Source: an uncultured Clostridia bacterium (GTDB lineage Bacteria; Bacillota; Clostridia; Oscillospirales; Acutalibacteraceae). Taken from it: a stretch of 25,197 nucleotides of DNA. Both the position numbers and the translations under genes were made by a program. The number at the start of each line of letters is the position of its first letter. Within the stretch, counting starts at the first letter, position 1. The stretch is taken from NCBI GenBank assembly GCA_937892525.1, contig CALAEV010000036.1:1-25197 (forward strand), in the 5' to 3' direction. Positions 17,084 to 23,931 of this stretch are shown here, one piece after another. Below the pieces are notes generated by a model. It had not been told where the DNA came from and made no database searches. It saw nothing but the letters and a program-made list of their open reading frames with translations.

Positions 17084-18682
17084 TTACTTCTTAAACATTG
17101 TACGATATTTGAAATATGCATTTTCAAGCATTATTCTTCTTGAATGGAAATAATTATTTAAGATATGAATATTTGCATCATAAATATCTCTATTTGCAAT
17201 CTTAATAATATCGTTATGTGCTTTATCTGTTTTTCTATTTTCTCTTGGTAATGTGAGCATAAGCTCAACAAGTTTTCTGTTATTGAACGGGAAGGTGATT
17301 CTATGGCAGATATCGAGGGACTGTGTAACCATCATACCCCAACTGCTCATACGAACTTCCCAATAATACATATCAGTATGCTCAAAATTGAATTTTGGCT
17401 CTGTTAAGTCAAACTTTTTCATATACTCTTTATAAATCTTATCAGACTTATGAAGAAGTGACGGTGACAAGAAATATCTTGTCTGGAAAATACTGAAATG
17501 ACGAGGTGTAAGCTTTTCAGGGAATTTTGTACCATATTTTCTTTCAAAGAACACGCGTACAATTTCTGAAATCCATGATTTTACCTCTGTATCAAAGTAA
17601 TTCCAGCGATACATACAGATATGCTTTCTGATTTCTCTTTCTGCAAGACCTCGTACATAACCGTAGGAATGAACAATTATTGCTTTTAATTCGTCATAAT
17701 CCTCAATCTCGCTATTTTCGGCAGGAATTGGATAAATATCGTGCTTCAGACCGATTTTATCGCAGATTTCACGAGCCGCATTTGAGTCAGTAATCTCAGT
17801 ATCTTTTGACTGGAAACTGAAATATGAGAAATTATCATATAATCCATTTGCACAGGCAAGAGTAGTTTTACTGTCTGTACCGCCTGAAAGAGAAATTGCG
17901 GAGTTGGGCCATTTTTTAGATGCCAATTCGATATTTTTATGAAGGATTTTATAAGCCTCTTCTATACCCTTTTCATAGTCCTCTTCTGTTTTACACATTT
18001 CAAGAGGTCTTGTAGGATAGAAACGGGTAATATTGAAGTTTTTGCTTTCATCACAAGATACATACACATTAGCACCGCATCTTTTAAGCTCTTTGAAGGG
18101 TGATAAGTCGCCTGGTAAATATCTGTTACCGATATTGTAAAATCTGTTGGCAACAAGTTTTTCAACAAACGGGTCCATTTTAAGACCATAAATATCTGCC
18201 ACCATCTGTGGATGTGATGCAAAGCACACTTTACCGTTTGGTGTACCGTAATAAAGTGCTTTAATACCTGCACAGTCTTGCACACCAAGTACTTCTTTAT
18301 CGAAAACAAATACACAATAAATACCTGTCCATTCATTTATGCACTCAAAAAAGGCTTCTTTTGACTGAAAATATGCATTTGCTGCTTGAAAGAGCAACTC
18401 ACTTTCTTCATAAACCTCATTAAATGGGTTATAAGCGTGACCGATTATAAGAAAACTAACACCATCTTGATTATAGAGACAATGGTCTTGGTCTTTATGA
18501 ATAAATGCAGTGTATTTTCCTATTTTTTCAGTCTTCCACAAGTTGTAAAATGGGTATTCTTTTGGATTAAGGTTATCTTCTGTAATTAGATAACCTCTTG
18601 AGAAAAGGCATTCCTTATACTGTGGTTTATCTGTAAGTATCTTTTTAATTGTTTCGGCATTACCCGTAACAGTTGATTTCAT
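17084..18682 (-). CDS. Asparagine-synthase-like amide ligase lacking the glutaminase Cys
   Basis: A 532-residue protein with the AsnB two-domain layout. The N-terminal half keeps the class II amidotransferase fold pattern (NEWTGIYCVFVFDKE, 116-130; VQDCAGIKALYYG, 134-146; ASHPQMVADI, 155-164), but the residue after Met1 is Lys, so the Cys2 nucleophile is absent. The synthase half has the PP-loop SLSGGTDSKTTLA (SGGTDS at 266-271) for AMP activation of a carboxylate. Known proteins of this build amidate uronic acids (WbpS-type) or close beta-lactams without using glutamine. Between the uronate dehydrogenase and epimerase genes (gaps 37 and 12), it most likely makes an amide or amino-acid amide of the hexosaminuronic acid, using free ammonia or another amine. 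ATG 18682 has AAGGA upstream. Substrate is inferred. Confidence 0.87.
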   Translation of the reverse strand: MKSTVTGNAETIKKILTDKPQYKECLFSRGYLITEDNLNPKEYPFYNLWKTEKIGKYTAFIHKDQDHCLYNQDGVSFLIIGHAYNPFNEVYEESELLFQAANAYFQSKEAFFECINEWTGIYCVFVFDKEVLGVQDCAGIKALYYGTPNGKVCFASHPQMVADIYGLKMDPFVEKLVANRFYNIGNRYLPGDLSPFKELKRCGANVYVSCDESKNFNITRFYPTRPLEMCKTEEDYEKGIEEAYKILHKNIELASKKWPNSAISLSGGTDSKTTLACANGLYDNFSYFSFQSKDTEITDSNAAREICDKIGLKHDIYPIPAENSEIEDYDELKAIIVHSYGYVRGLAEREIRKHICMYRWNYFDTEVKSWISEIVRVFFERKYGTKFPEKLTPRHFSIFQTRYFLSPSLLHKSDKIYKEYMKKFDLTEPKFNFEHTDMYYWEVRMSSWGMMVTQSLDICHRITFPFNNRKLVELMLTLPRENRKTDKAHNDIIKIANRDIYDANIHILNNYFHSRRIMLENAYFKYRTMFKK

Positions 18683-18719
18683 TAAAATCCTTCTTTCAGA
18701 ATTGCTAATAACTTATAAA

Positions 18720-20039
18720 TTATAATCTCCAGTAGTTATAACCTGCTGCTTCGTATTCTTTACGGTTAAGAAGACCTTTAATATCAGCAAGTACTTTTGT
18801 ATTGTTGTCTCCTGATTTGAACATCTTGTCAAAGTCAGCCTGTGTTAAATCTTTGAACTGCTCATGAGCAACTGCAAGTATGACTGCATCACAATCTTTA
18901 ATTGTTGACATATCAACAAATTCCATACCATAAAGGTGCTTTGCTTCGTCTGCATCTGCTGCAGGGTCTGCTACTGTTGCAGTAATGCCGTACTCTTTAA
19001 GTTCGTTATAGATATCAATAATTTTTGTATTTCTTGTATCAGGGCAATTTTCTTTGAAAGTGAAACCAAGGATTGCAACATTTGCATTCTTAATAGCAAC
19101 ATCAGCCTTGATAAGATTTTTAACTACACTTTCAGCAACATATTTACCCATATCGTCATTAATTCTACGACCTGAAAGAATAATCTGGCTATGATAACCT
19201 AACTGTTCTGCTTTATATGTAAGATAATATGGGTCAACACCGATACAATGGCCACCTACAAGACCCGGGAAGAAACCAAGGAAATTCCATTTTGTTCCTG
19301 CTGCCTTAAGAACTGACTGTGTATCTATACCCATCTTGTTAAAGATGATTGAAAGCTCATTCATAAATGCGATATTAATGTCGCGTTGGCTGTTTTCGAT
19401 AACCTTTGCTGCCTCAGCAACCTTAATGCTTTCTGCACGGTGAACGCCTGCTTCAACAACAAGTTCATAAACCTTTGCAATTTCATCAAGTGACTCTTCA
19501 TCCATACCTGAAACAATTTTTACGATTGTTTCAAGACGGTGTACTTTATCGCCTGGGTTAATTCTTTCAGGAGAATAACCGATTTTGAAGTCTACGCCAC
19601 ACTTAAGTCCTGATTCCTTTTCAAGAATAGGAATACAGATGTCTTCTGTAACACCCGGGTAAACTGTTGATTCATAAACAACGATAGAGCCTTTTGTAAG
19701 GTTACGACCAACAATTGTTGATGCACCTTCAACAGGAGTAAGGTCAGGCGTATGGTCATCATTTACAGGTGTTGGAACTGCGACAATGTGGAATTTTGCT
19801 TCGCGAAGTTTAGTTTCATCAGCAGTAAATTCTACTGTGCAATTCTTAATTGCGTCGTCACCTACTTCATTTGTCGGGTCAATACCGTTTTTATAAAGTT
19901 CAATTTTCTTAGCATTAAGGTCAAAACCTACAACTTTTACTTTCTTTGAGAAAGCAACTGCGATAGGCATACCAACATAGCCAAGACCTACAAGAGATAT
20001 TTTTTCTTCGCCATTAACAATTTTTTCGTAAAGTGACAT
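18720..20039 (-). CDS. Nucleotide sugar C6-dehydrogenase, WbpO/TviB-like (UDP-GlcNAc/GalNAc 6-dehydrogenase)
   Basis: A 439-residue three-domain UDP-sugar dehydrogenase. The NAD motif GLGYVG is at 18-23, IGYSPERINPGDKVH is at 153-167, and the catalytic Cys265 lies in GGHCIGVDPYYL (262-273). The SPERINPG form and length fit the WecC/WbpO/TviB branch that oxidises UDP-N-acetylhexosamines in two NAD-dependent steps to the uronic acid, rather than UDP-glucose dehydrogenase. With the WbpP/TviC-like epimerase it should make UDP-GlcNAcA and UDP-GalNAcA. ATG 20039 starts 1 base after the GT4 stop, with the AGGAG site inside that gene. The 37 bases after its stop contain only the next ribosome site. 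Confidence 0.93.
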   Translation of the reverse strand: MSLYEKIVNGEEKISLVGLGYVGMPIAVAFSKKVKVVGFDLNAKKIELYKNGIDPTNEVGDDAIKNCTVEFTADETKLREAKFHIVAVPTPVNDDHTPDLTPVEGASTIVGRNLTKGSIVVYESTVYPGVTEDICIPILEKESGLKCGVDFKIGYSPERINPGDKVHRLETIVKIVSGMDEESLDEIAKVYELVVEAGVHRAESIKVAEAAKVIENSQRDINIAFMNELSIIFNKMGIDTQSVLKAAGTKWNFLGFFPGLVGGHCIGVDPYYLTYKAEQLGYHSQIILSGRRINDDMGKYVAESVVKNLIKADVAIKNANVAILGFTFKENCPDTRNTKIIDIYNELKEYGITATVADPAADADEAKHLYGMEFVDMSTIKDCDAVILAVAHEQFKDLTQADFDKMFKSGDNNTKVLADIKGLLNRKEYEAAGYNYWRL

Positions 20040-20040
20040 T

Positions 20041-21150
20041 TTACATTTCTCCTATCTTTAGATATTTACACATATCATTATTTACTTTATTTACATCAAA
20101 CTTATTTTTACAATATTCTCGACTTTTTGCACCCATCGTAGAAATAAGCTTGGGATGCTCAATGAATTCAATCATTTTTTCAGCTACTGCTTGTCCGTTA
20201 TGAGTTGGTACAAGATAGCCTGTTTCACCATCAATTACAGTTTCGCGACAACCTGGGGCGTGAGTTGTAATAACTGCTCTACCCATTGACATTGCCTCAA
20301 GCACTGTTCGAGGTGTACCCTCACGATACGATGGTAACACATAAACTGAACATTGTTTGTAATAATCAGCAACTGTGTCAGTTTCACCAAAATGCTCAAT
20401 TATGCCTTTATTTATATATGTATTAAGGTCTTCTTGTGAAAGTGAATCCTGAATTCCCTCACAAGCACCCAAAAGCATACATCTTACATCAGGATATTTT
20501 GCTTTTACAATTTCACATGCCTCTAAATACTCACGGATACCCTTTGAATACATAACTCGTGAGAGCATAAAGAAGGTTGTTTGCTCAGGATAAGTTGCTA
20601 CTGCAAACTTCTCCATATTAACGCCTGAGCCATTTACGATTTTGCACTTTTGCTTAGAAACTAAATGCTCATTTACAAACTGTTCTTTATCGTCAGTATT
20701 CTGGAAAAGTACTGTATCAGCACACATAAAACCTATTTTATATAGAATTGACATAATAAGCTTTATGATTTTTGCCTTTTTTGTTTTTGCGGTAAAAGCA
20801 TAACCTGCACCTGTTACCATTGCTACCTTGTGAGGAACTTTTGCGAGTTTACCTGCAATTGAGCCGTAAATTACAGGTTTTGAAGTATAACCTAAAATCA
20901 CATCAGGTTTTTCTTCTTTGAAAAGTTTACGAAGTGCATTCATATAAGCAAAATCCTTTAACGGATTTACTCCGTTTTTATTCATTGGTATTTCAACGAA
21001 TTTTGCCCCTAACTCTTCAACCTTTTCAACATTGTCACGGTTAGGACCTGTTATTATTACCTCATAACCATTTGCAATAATTTTTTTGACTAAATCGCCA
21101 CGGAAGTTATATGCAGTACGGTTTTTTGGGGAAACTAATATAAATTTCAA
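20041..21150 (-). CDS. GT4 glycosyltransferase, PglA/WbpU-like (TTG start)
   Basis: A 369-residue GT-B retaining enzyme. MKFILVSPKNRTAYNFRGDL starts the acceptor domain; GYTSKPVIYGSIAGKLAKVP (87-106) and VTGAGYAF (112-119) are typical of the PglA/CapM/WbpU group, which adds an HexNAc to undecaprenyl-diphospho-sugar made by a PglC-type enzyme. The donor domain has FFMLSRVMYSKGIREYLEA (193-211) and E-x7-E at Glu277/Glu285 (EGTPRTVLEAM). Being close behind the PglC-like gene, it is a good candidate for the second sugar. The start is TTG 21150, overlapping the upstream TGA as TTGA (21147-21150) with purine-rich AAAGGGAAAGAG before it; no ATG is available near. Confidence 0.88.
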   Translation of the reverse strand: MKFILVSPKNRTAYNFRGDLVKKIIANGYEVIITGPNRDNVEKVEELGAKFVEIPMNKNGVNPLKDFAYMNALRKLFKEEKPDVILGYTSKPVIYGSIAGKLAKVPHKVAMVTGAGYAFTAKTKKAKIIKLIMSILYKIGFMCADTVLFQNTDDKEQFVNEHLVSKQKCKIVNGSGVNMEKFAVATYPEQTTFFMLSRVMYSKGIREYLEACEIVKAKYPDVRCMLLGACEGIQDSLSQEDLNTYINKGIIEHFGETDTVADYYKQCSVYVLPSYREGTPRTVLEAMSMGRAVITTHAPGCRETVIDGETGYLVPTHNGQAVAEKMIEFIEHPKLISTMGAKSREYCKNKFDVNKVNNDMCKYLKIGEM

Positions 21151-22067
21151 TATTTCTCTTTCCCTTTCATAAATTCTTTAAGATTGTTATACACAACATT
21201 GTATAATCTTTCGTTGTTTTTTTGTGATACAAAGGAATTGTGAGGTGTAATGATTACATTCTCTAAATCCCAAAGCTCACTTTTTTCATTTAATGGCTCA
21301 GTATTGAAAACATCAAGCACTGCACCACCAAGTGCATTGTTTTTAAGTGCATTTATTAAATCTTCTTCATTCACGACTGCACCTCTTGCAATATTTACAA
21401 GAATTGCATCATTTTTAAACTGTGAAAGAAGTTTTTTATTAAACATATTTCGTGTTTCGTCTGTTAACGGAAGTGTAAGGATTACCACATCTGCGTTTTT
21501 TAATGCTTCTGTTACATTATTTATAGTATAGTAATTATCAAACAAGTCACTTGCAGGCTTCACGATATCAACTGCAATAATCTCACTTGCAAATGGCTTA
21601 AACATTTTTGCACATTCAGTACCAACACTACCGCAACCTACAACACAGATTTTACTGCCAGAAAGTTCTTTTACGCTTCTGTCTTTAACCCATTTATGCT
21701 TCTGTTGGTTACTGTAAAACTCGTTTGTGTGTTTATATAAGGTAAGCACACCTGTAAGCGTCCATTCTGCCATAGGGGTGCTGTAAACGCCTCTTGCATT
21801 GCAGAGTGTAATGCCTTTTTCTTTCATTCGGTCAACTGTAACGCGGTCAAGCCCTGCACTTGTTAATTGAACGAATTTAAGATTTGGGAACTTATCTAAA
21901 TCATTATGTAAGAAAAGACCGTTACAGATAACTCCGTCTGCTGTGAACATTTCTTGTGACAAGGGCTCATTTTCCATCTGCTGAAACATAACTTCACAGC
22001 CGAGCTTTTCTATATTCAATTTTTGCTCATCTGTGCAGTTGAATGCACCTGTCATTAAAAGTTTCAT
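21147..22067 (-). CDS. D-isomer-specific 2-hydroxyacid dehydrogenase
   Basis: A 306-residue NAD(P)-dependent dehydrogenase. The dinucleotide motif is CVVGCGSVGTECA (141-153), and the catalytic triad is visible as Arg228 (NIARGAVV), Glu257 (FNTEPL) and His276 (TPHNSF). It should reduce a 2-keto acid to a D-2-hydroxy acid or the reverse. SerA-type synthesis is unlikely given its short length and lack of an ACT domain. It lies 10 bases after an HpcH/HpaI-type aldolase gene and overlaps a glycosyltransferase by 4 bases, so it belongs to the glycan pathway; it may shape a keto acid made by the aldolase into a hydroxy-acid substituent. ATG 22067 has AAAGGG upstream. The true substrate is unknown. 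Confidence 0.9.
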   Translation of the reverse strand: MKLLMTGAFNCTDEQKLNIEKLGCEVMFQQMENEPLSQEMFTADGVICNGLFLHNDLDKFPNLKFVQLTSAGLDRVTVDRMKEKGITLCNARGVYSTPMAEWTLTGVLTLYKHTNEFYSNQQKHKWVKDRSVKELSGSKICVVGCGSVGTECAKMFKPFASEIIAVDIVKPASDLFDNYYTINNVTEALKNADVVILTLPLTDETRNMFNKKLLSQFKNDAILVNIARGAVVNEEDLINALKNNALGGAVLDVFNTEPLNEKSELWDLENVIITPHNSFVSQKNNERLYNVVYNNLKEFMKGKEKY

Positions 22068-22077
22068 AACTTGCCCT

Positions 22078-22926
22078 TTACTTATTCTTTATAATCTCAA
22101 CAATCTTTTGAACACATTCTTTTGTCTTTTGTTTGTTTGCTTTGTATGTGTCTTCACTCCAAGTGTCAAGCAAATCTTTTTCAAAATTACGAATATCACG
22201 GACACCTGTGTTAAATTTTTCTTTTACCACTTCAAAATCAGTTTCTTTTGCTACATCACAGAATGCACGTGAGAGAATAACGCGCTCTGAACCAAGCCTA
22301 TAATGTTCACCTAAAATACATTCTGCAGGGAGAGTACCTGTACCAACTCTTGCTACTCCACCAAAACCATAACTTATATTTTTCTTGCTAATTTTTTCGC
22401 AGAGTTTCTGTACTGTACCATCTGCTACAAGTTCAAACATAAAGGTCATTCCGTAACCTAAATGCAAATCGTTAAGACCGATATGTATTTCATCAATTCC
22501 ATCGACTTCAAGAATTTCATCAATGTTTTCAGCAGCTTCCGGAGTTTCAAGAAGTAAGTTTGTTTTTACTCTGCCCCCTACTGCTTTGATAAATCGACGC
22601 ACCTGCTCAGCATTTTGAAAGAACGGTAACATTATAACATCTGCACCGGCTTCTATTATACTGTTAATTTCTTCCTCAGTTGATGGGTAATCAGTTGTAG
22701 CGTCGTGAATTGGATTACAACGGACATGAAGAGTTGAAGTTGTAAGCACCTTACGAAGTGCTTTTACATCTTCGAGAGTGTGCATATTCTGGACTGTATC
22801 CATTCCACCCTGACGGTCAGCTTTGCCGATATACTCCATATCTACGAATATACGGTCAACACCTGCAGACTGTGCTGCTTCTGCCACATCGACACGATTT
22901 GTAACGAACATTAATTGAAGAGCCAT
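22078..22926 (-). CDS. HpcH/HpaI aldolase-family protein
   Basis: A 282-residue TIM-barrel of the HpcH/HpaI aldolase/citrate lyase family. Arg69 (LHVRCNP), GADVIMLPFFQNAEQVRRFI (94-113), the metal-binding Glu127 in LLLETPEAAENIDEIL, and Asp153 in IGLNDLHLG match class II pyruvate aldolases. These cleave or form 4-hydroxy-2-keto acids from pyruvate and an aldehyde. The FVDMEYIGKADRQGG segment (28-41) replaces the usual D-x-EH base motif with DMEY, so the normal His is not seen there and the reaction may differ. It is the second gene of the glycan operon and is followed by a 2-hydroxyacid dehydrogenase. ATG 22926 has AGAGG; 10 bases separate it from each neighbour. The role in glycan synthesis is inferred from position only. 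Confidence 0.85.
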   Translation of the reverse strand: MALQLMFVTNRVDVAEAAQSAGVDRIFVDMEYIGKADRQGGMDTVQNMHTLEDVKALRKVLTTSTLHVRCNPIHDATTDYPSTEEEINSIIEAGADVIMLPFFQNAEQVRRFIKAVGGRVKTNLLLETPEAAENIDEILEVDGIDEIHIGLNDLHLGYGMTFMFELVADGTVQKLCEKISKKNISYGFGGVARVGTGTLPAECILGEHYRLGSERVILSRAFCDVAKETDFEVVKEKFNTGVRDIRNFEKDLLDTWSEDTYKANKQKTKECVQKIVEIIKNK

Positions 22927-22936
22927 AAGTTACCTC

Positions 22937-23563
22937 TTATTTGTTTACTGTTTCTTCTTCCTTTTTAACTACGGTTGCGCCAGTATTTTCATTATCTTCA
23001 TTTTTGAGCACTTTAAGGAATGTTGTGAAGATAATCTTTATATCAAGCCATAGTGACATATTGTCAACATACCATACATTAAGTTCAATTCGTTTATTCC
23101 ACTCAACATCTTTTCTACCGTTTACCTGTGCCCAACCTGTAATACCAGGGCGTACCTCAAACATACGAAGTTGAAAATCACTGTATTCTGAATAATCCCA
23201 AGGATGATATGTAAGGGGTGGACGAGGTCCTACAAAGCTCATTTCGCCTTTAAGAATATTTACGAACTGTGGAAGTTCATCAATACTAGTTGCACGGATA
23301 ATCTTACCAATTTTTGTAACTCGCGCATCGCCTTTACCTGAATAAACTCCGCTACCCTGACTTTCTGCACCTACAACCATTGAACGTAACTTATAAATAT
23401 CAAACACCTTACCGTCAAGACCTATACGCTTCTGCTTAAAGATTACAGGGCCCGGAGAAGTAAGTTTAATAATTATAGCCACCACAAAAAACACAGGTGA
23501 AAGAACAATCAAAGCCATTAAAGCAATAGTAAAATCAAGAAATCTTTTTACACTTTTATACAT
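22937..23563 (-). CDS. Undecaprenyl-phosphate phosphoglycosyl transferase, PglC-type
   Basis: A 208-residue monotopic sugar transferase (Bacterial_transf family). One hydrophobic re-entrant helix lies at about 8-35 and ends in SPGP (36-39), followed by KQKRIGLDGKVFDIYKLRSM (44-63), the catalytic Asp95-Glu96 dyad in SIDELPQF, MSFVGPRPPL (108-117) and VRPGITGWAQVNGR (137-150). It has only the core domain, like PglC, without the N-terminal membrane domain of WbaP. It transfers a phospho-sugar from a UDP-sugar to undecaprenyl phosphate, starting repeat-unit synthesis; a UDP-HexNAc donor is likely but not proven. The C-terminal tail (about 187-208) is polar and acidic/basic. It is the first gene of the operon, with AGGAG upstream of ATG 23563 and a promoter about 70-100 bases before it. 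Confidence 0.94.
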   Translation of the reverse strand: MYKSVKRFLDFTIALMALIVLSPVFFVVAIIIKLTSPGPVIFKQKRIGLDGKVFDIYKLRSMVVGAESQGSGVYSGKGDARVTKIGKIIRATSIDELPQFVNILKGEMSFVGPRPPLTYHPWDYSEYSDFQLRMFEVRPGITGWAQVNGRKDVEWNKRIELNVWYVDNMSLWLDIKIIFTTFLKVLKNEDNENTGATVVKKEEETVNK

Positions 23564-23634
23564 AAATTCGTGCTCCTGTCAGTAAAAGTAAACGCAACAA
23601 TCCACAATAATTGCATTATAATCATATTTAAGAT

Positions 23635-23663
23635 ATTATACTGCTATACAATATAAAAGTCAA
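23635..23663 (-). promoter_or_regulatory. Sigma-A type promoter of the polysaccharide operon
   Basis: On the minus strand, -35 TTGACT (23663-23658), a 17-base spacer and a perfect -10 TATAAT (23640-23635). Transcription would start near 23628, giving a leader of about 65 bases before ATG 23563. No riboswitch or attenuator-like hairpin was recognised in the leader. This is the only promoter of such quality noted before the 22 leftward genes. Confidence 0.8.
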
Positions 23664-23674
23664 TGAAAATTGAC
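23659..23674. promoter_or_regulatory. Inverted repeat over the operon -35 (candidate operator)
   Basis: GTCAAT, four bases GAAA, then ATTGAC: perfect 6-base arms. The left arm covers nearly all of the -35 hexamer of the leftward promoter. A dimeric repressor or activator could bind here; no regulator gene lies in the window to pair with it. The symmetry may be chance in AT-rich DNA. Confidence 0.4.
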
Positions 23675-23735
23675 AGCATTTTTCCATTTTTTCGTATTGT
23701 TTTTGCCACATCTTTTTTCACATTTCATAGTGTTG

Positions 23736-23769
23736 AAAAATTGCACAAAATTGCACAAAATTCATAAAA
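23736..23769. repeat. 10-bp tandem repeat and phased A-tracts
   Basis: TTGCACAAAA occurs twice in tandem (23741-23760). Runs of four or five A fall at 23736-23740, 23747-23750, 23757-23760 and 23766-23769, so their centres are about 10 bases apart, i.e. one helical turn. Such phasing gives intrinsically curved DNA. It lies about 30-65 bases upstream of the rightward -35. Confidence 0.6.
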
Positions 23770-23799
23770 GAATTTTTACTTGTGGTACATATGTTTTTA

Positions 23800-23829
23800 T
23801 TGACTTTTTTGCAAAAACTATTATATAAT
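23800..23829 (+). promoter_or_regulatory. Sigma-A type promoter of the CofE-like gene
   Basis: -35 TTGACT at 23800-23805, an 18-base spacer, and a perfect -10 TATAAT at 23824-23829. The start of transcription would be near 23836, leaving a leader of about 95 bases that is T-rich and shows no clear hairpin. Confidence 0.82.
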
Positions 23830-23834
23830 AGTTT
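23815..23834. promoter_or_regulatory. Perfect 20-bp palindrome over the rightward -10 (candidate operator)
   Basis: Half-site AAACTATTAT is followed directly by its exact reverse complement ATAATAGTTT. The palindrome covers the whole -10 hexamer at 23824-23829. This placement is classic for a repressor that blocks polymerase binding. The match is perfect over ten base pairs per arm and ends at 23814/23835. The binding protein is unknown. Confidence 0.55.
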
Positions 23835-23931
23835 GTAATTTTTAATATTCGGCAAAATTAAACTTTTTTTGTTTTTATTTCGTTGAATTTTTAGATTTTA
23901 CTTTCGTATTTTTTATATTGGAGAGATATAT

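Noticed and set aside
17962..18336. 124-codon minus-strand frame in another phase within the Asn-synthase-like gene
   Set aside because: Fully contained in the real gene, with no recognisable domain.
23670..23698. TTGACA on the plus strand as an additional rightward -35
   Set aside because: No acceptable -10 follows at 16-18 bases, while a near-perfect promoter lies further down at 23800-23829.
23681..23718. T-runs in the divergent region as a terminator
   Set aside because: No GC-rich stem precedes the T-runs on either strand.
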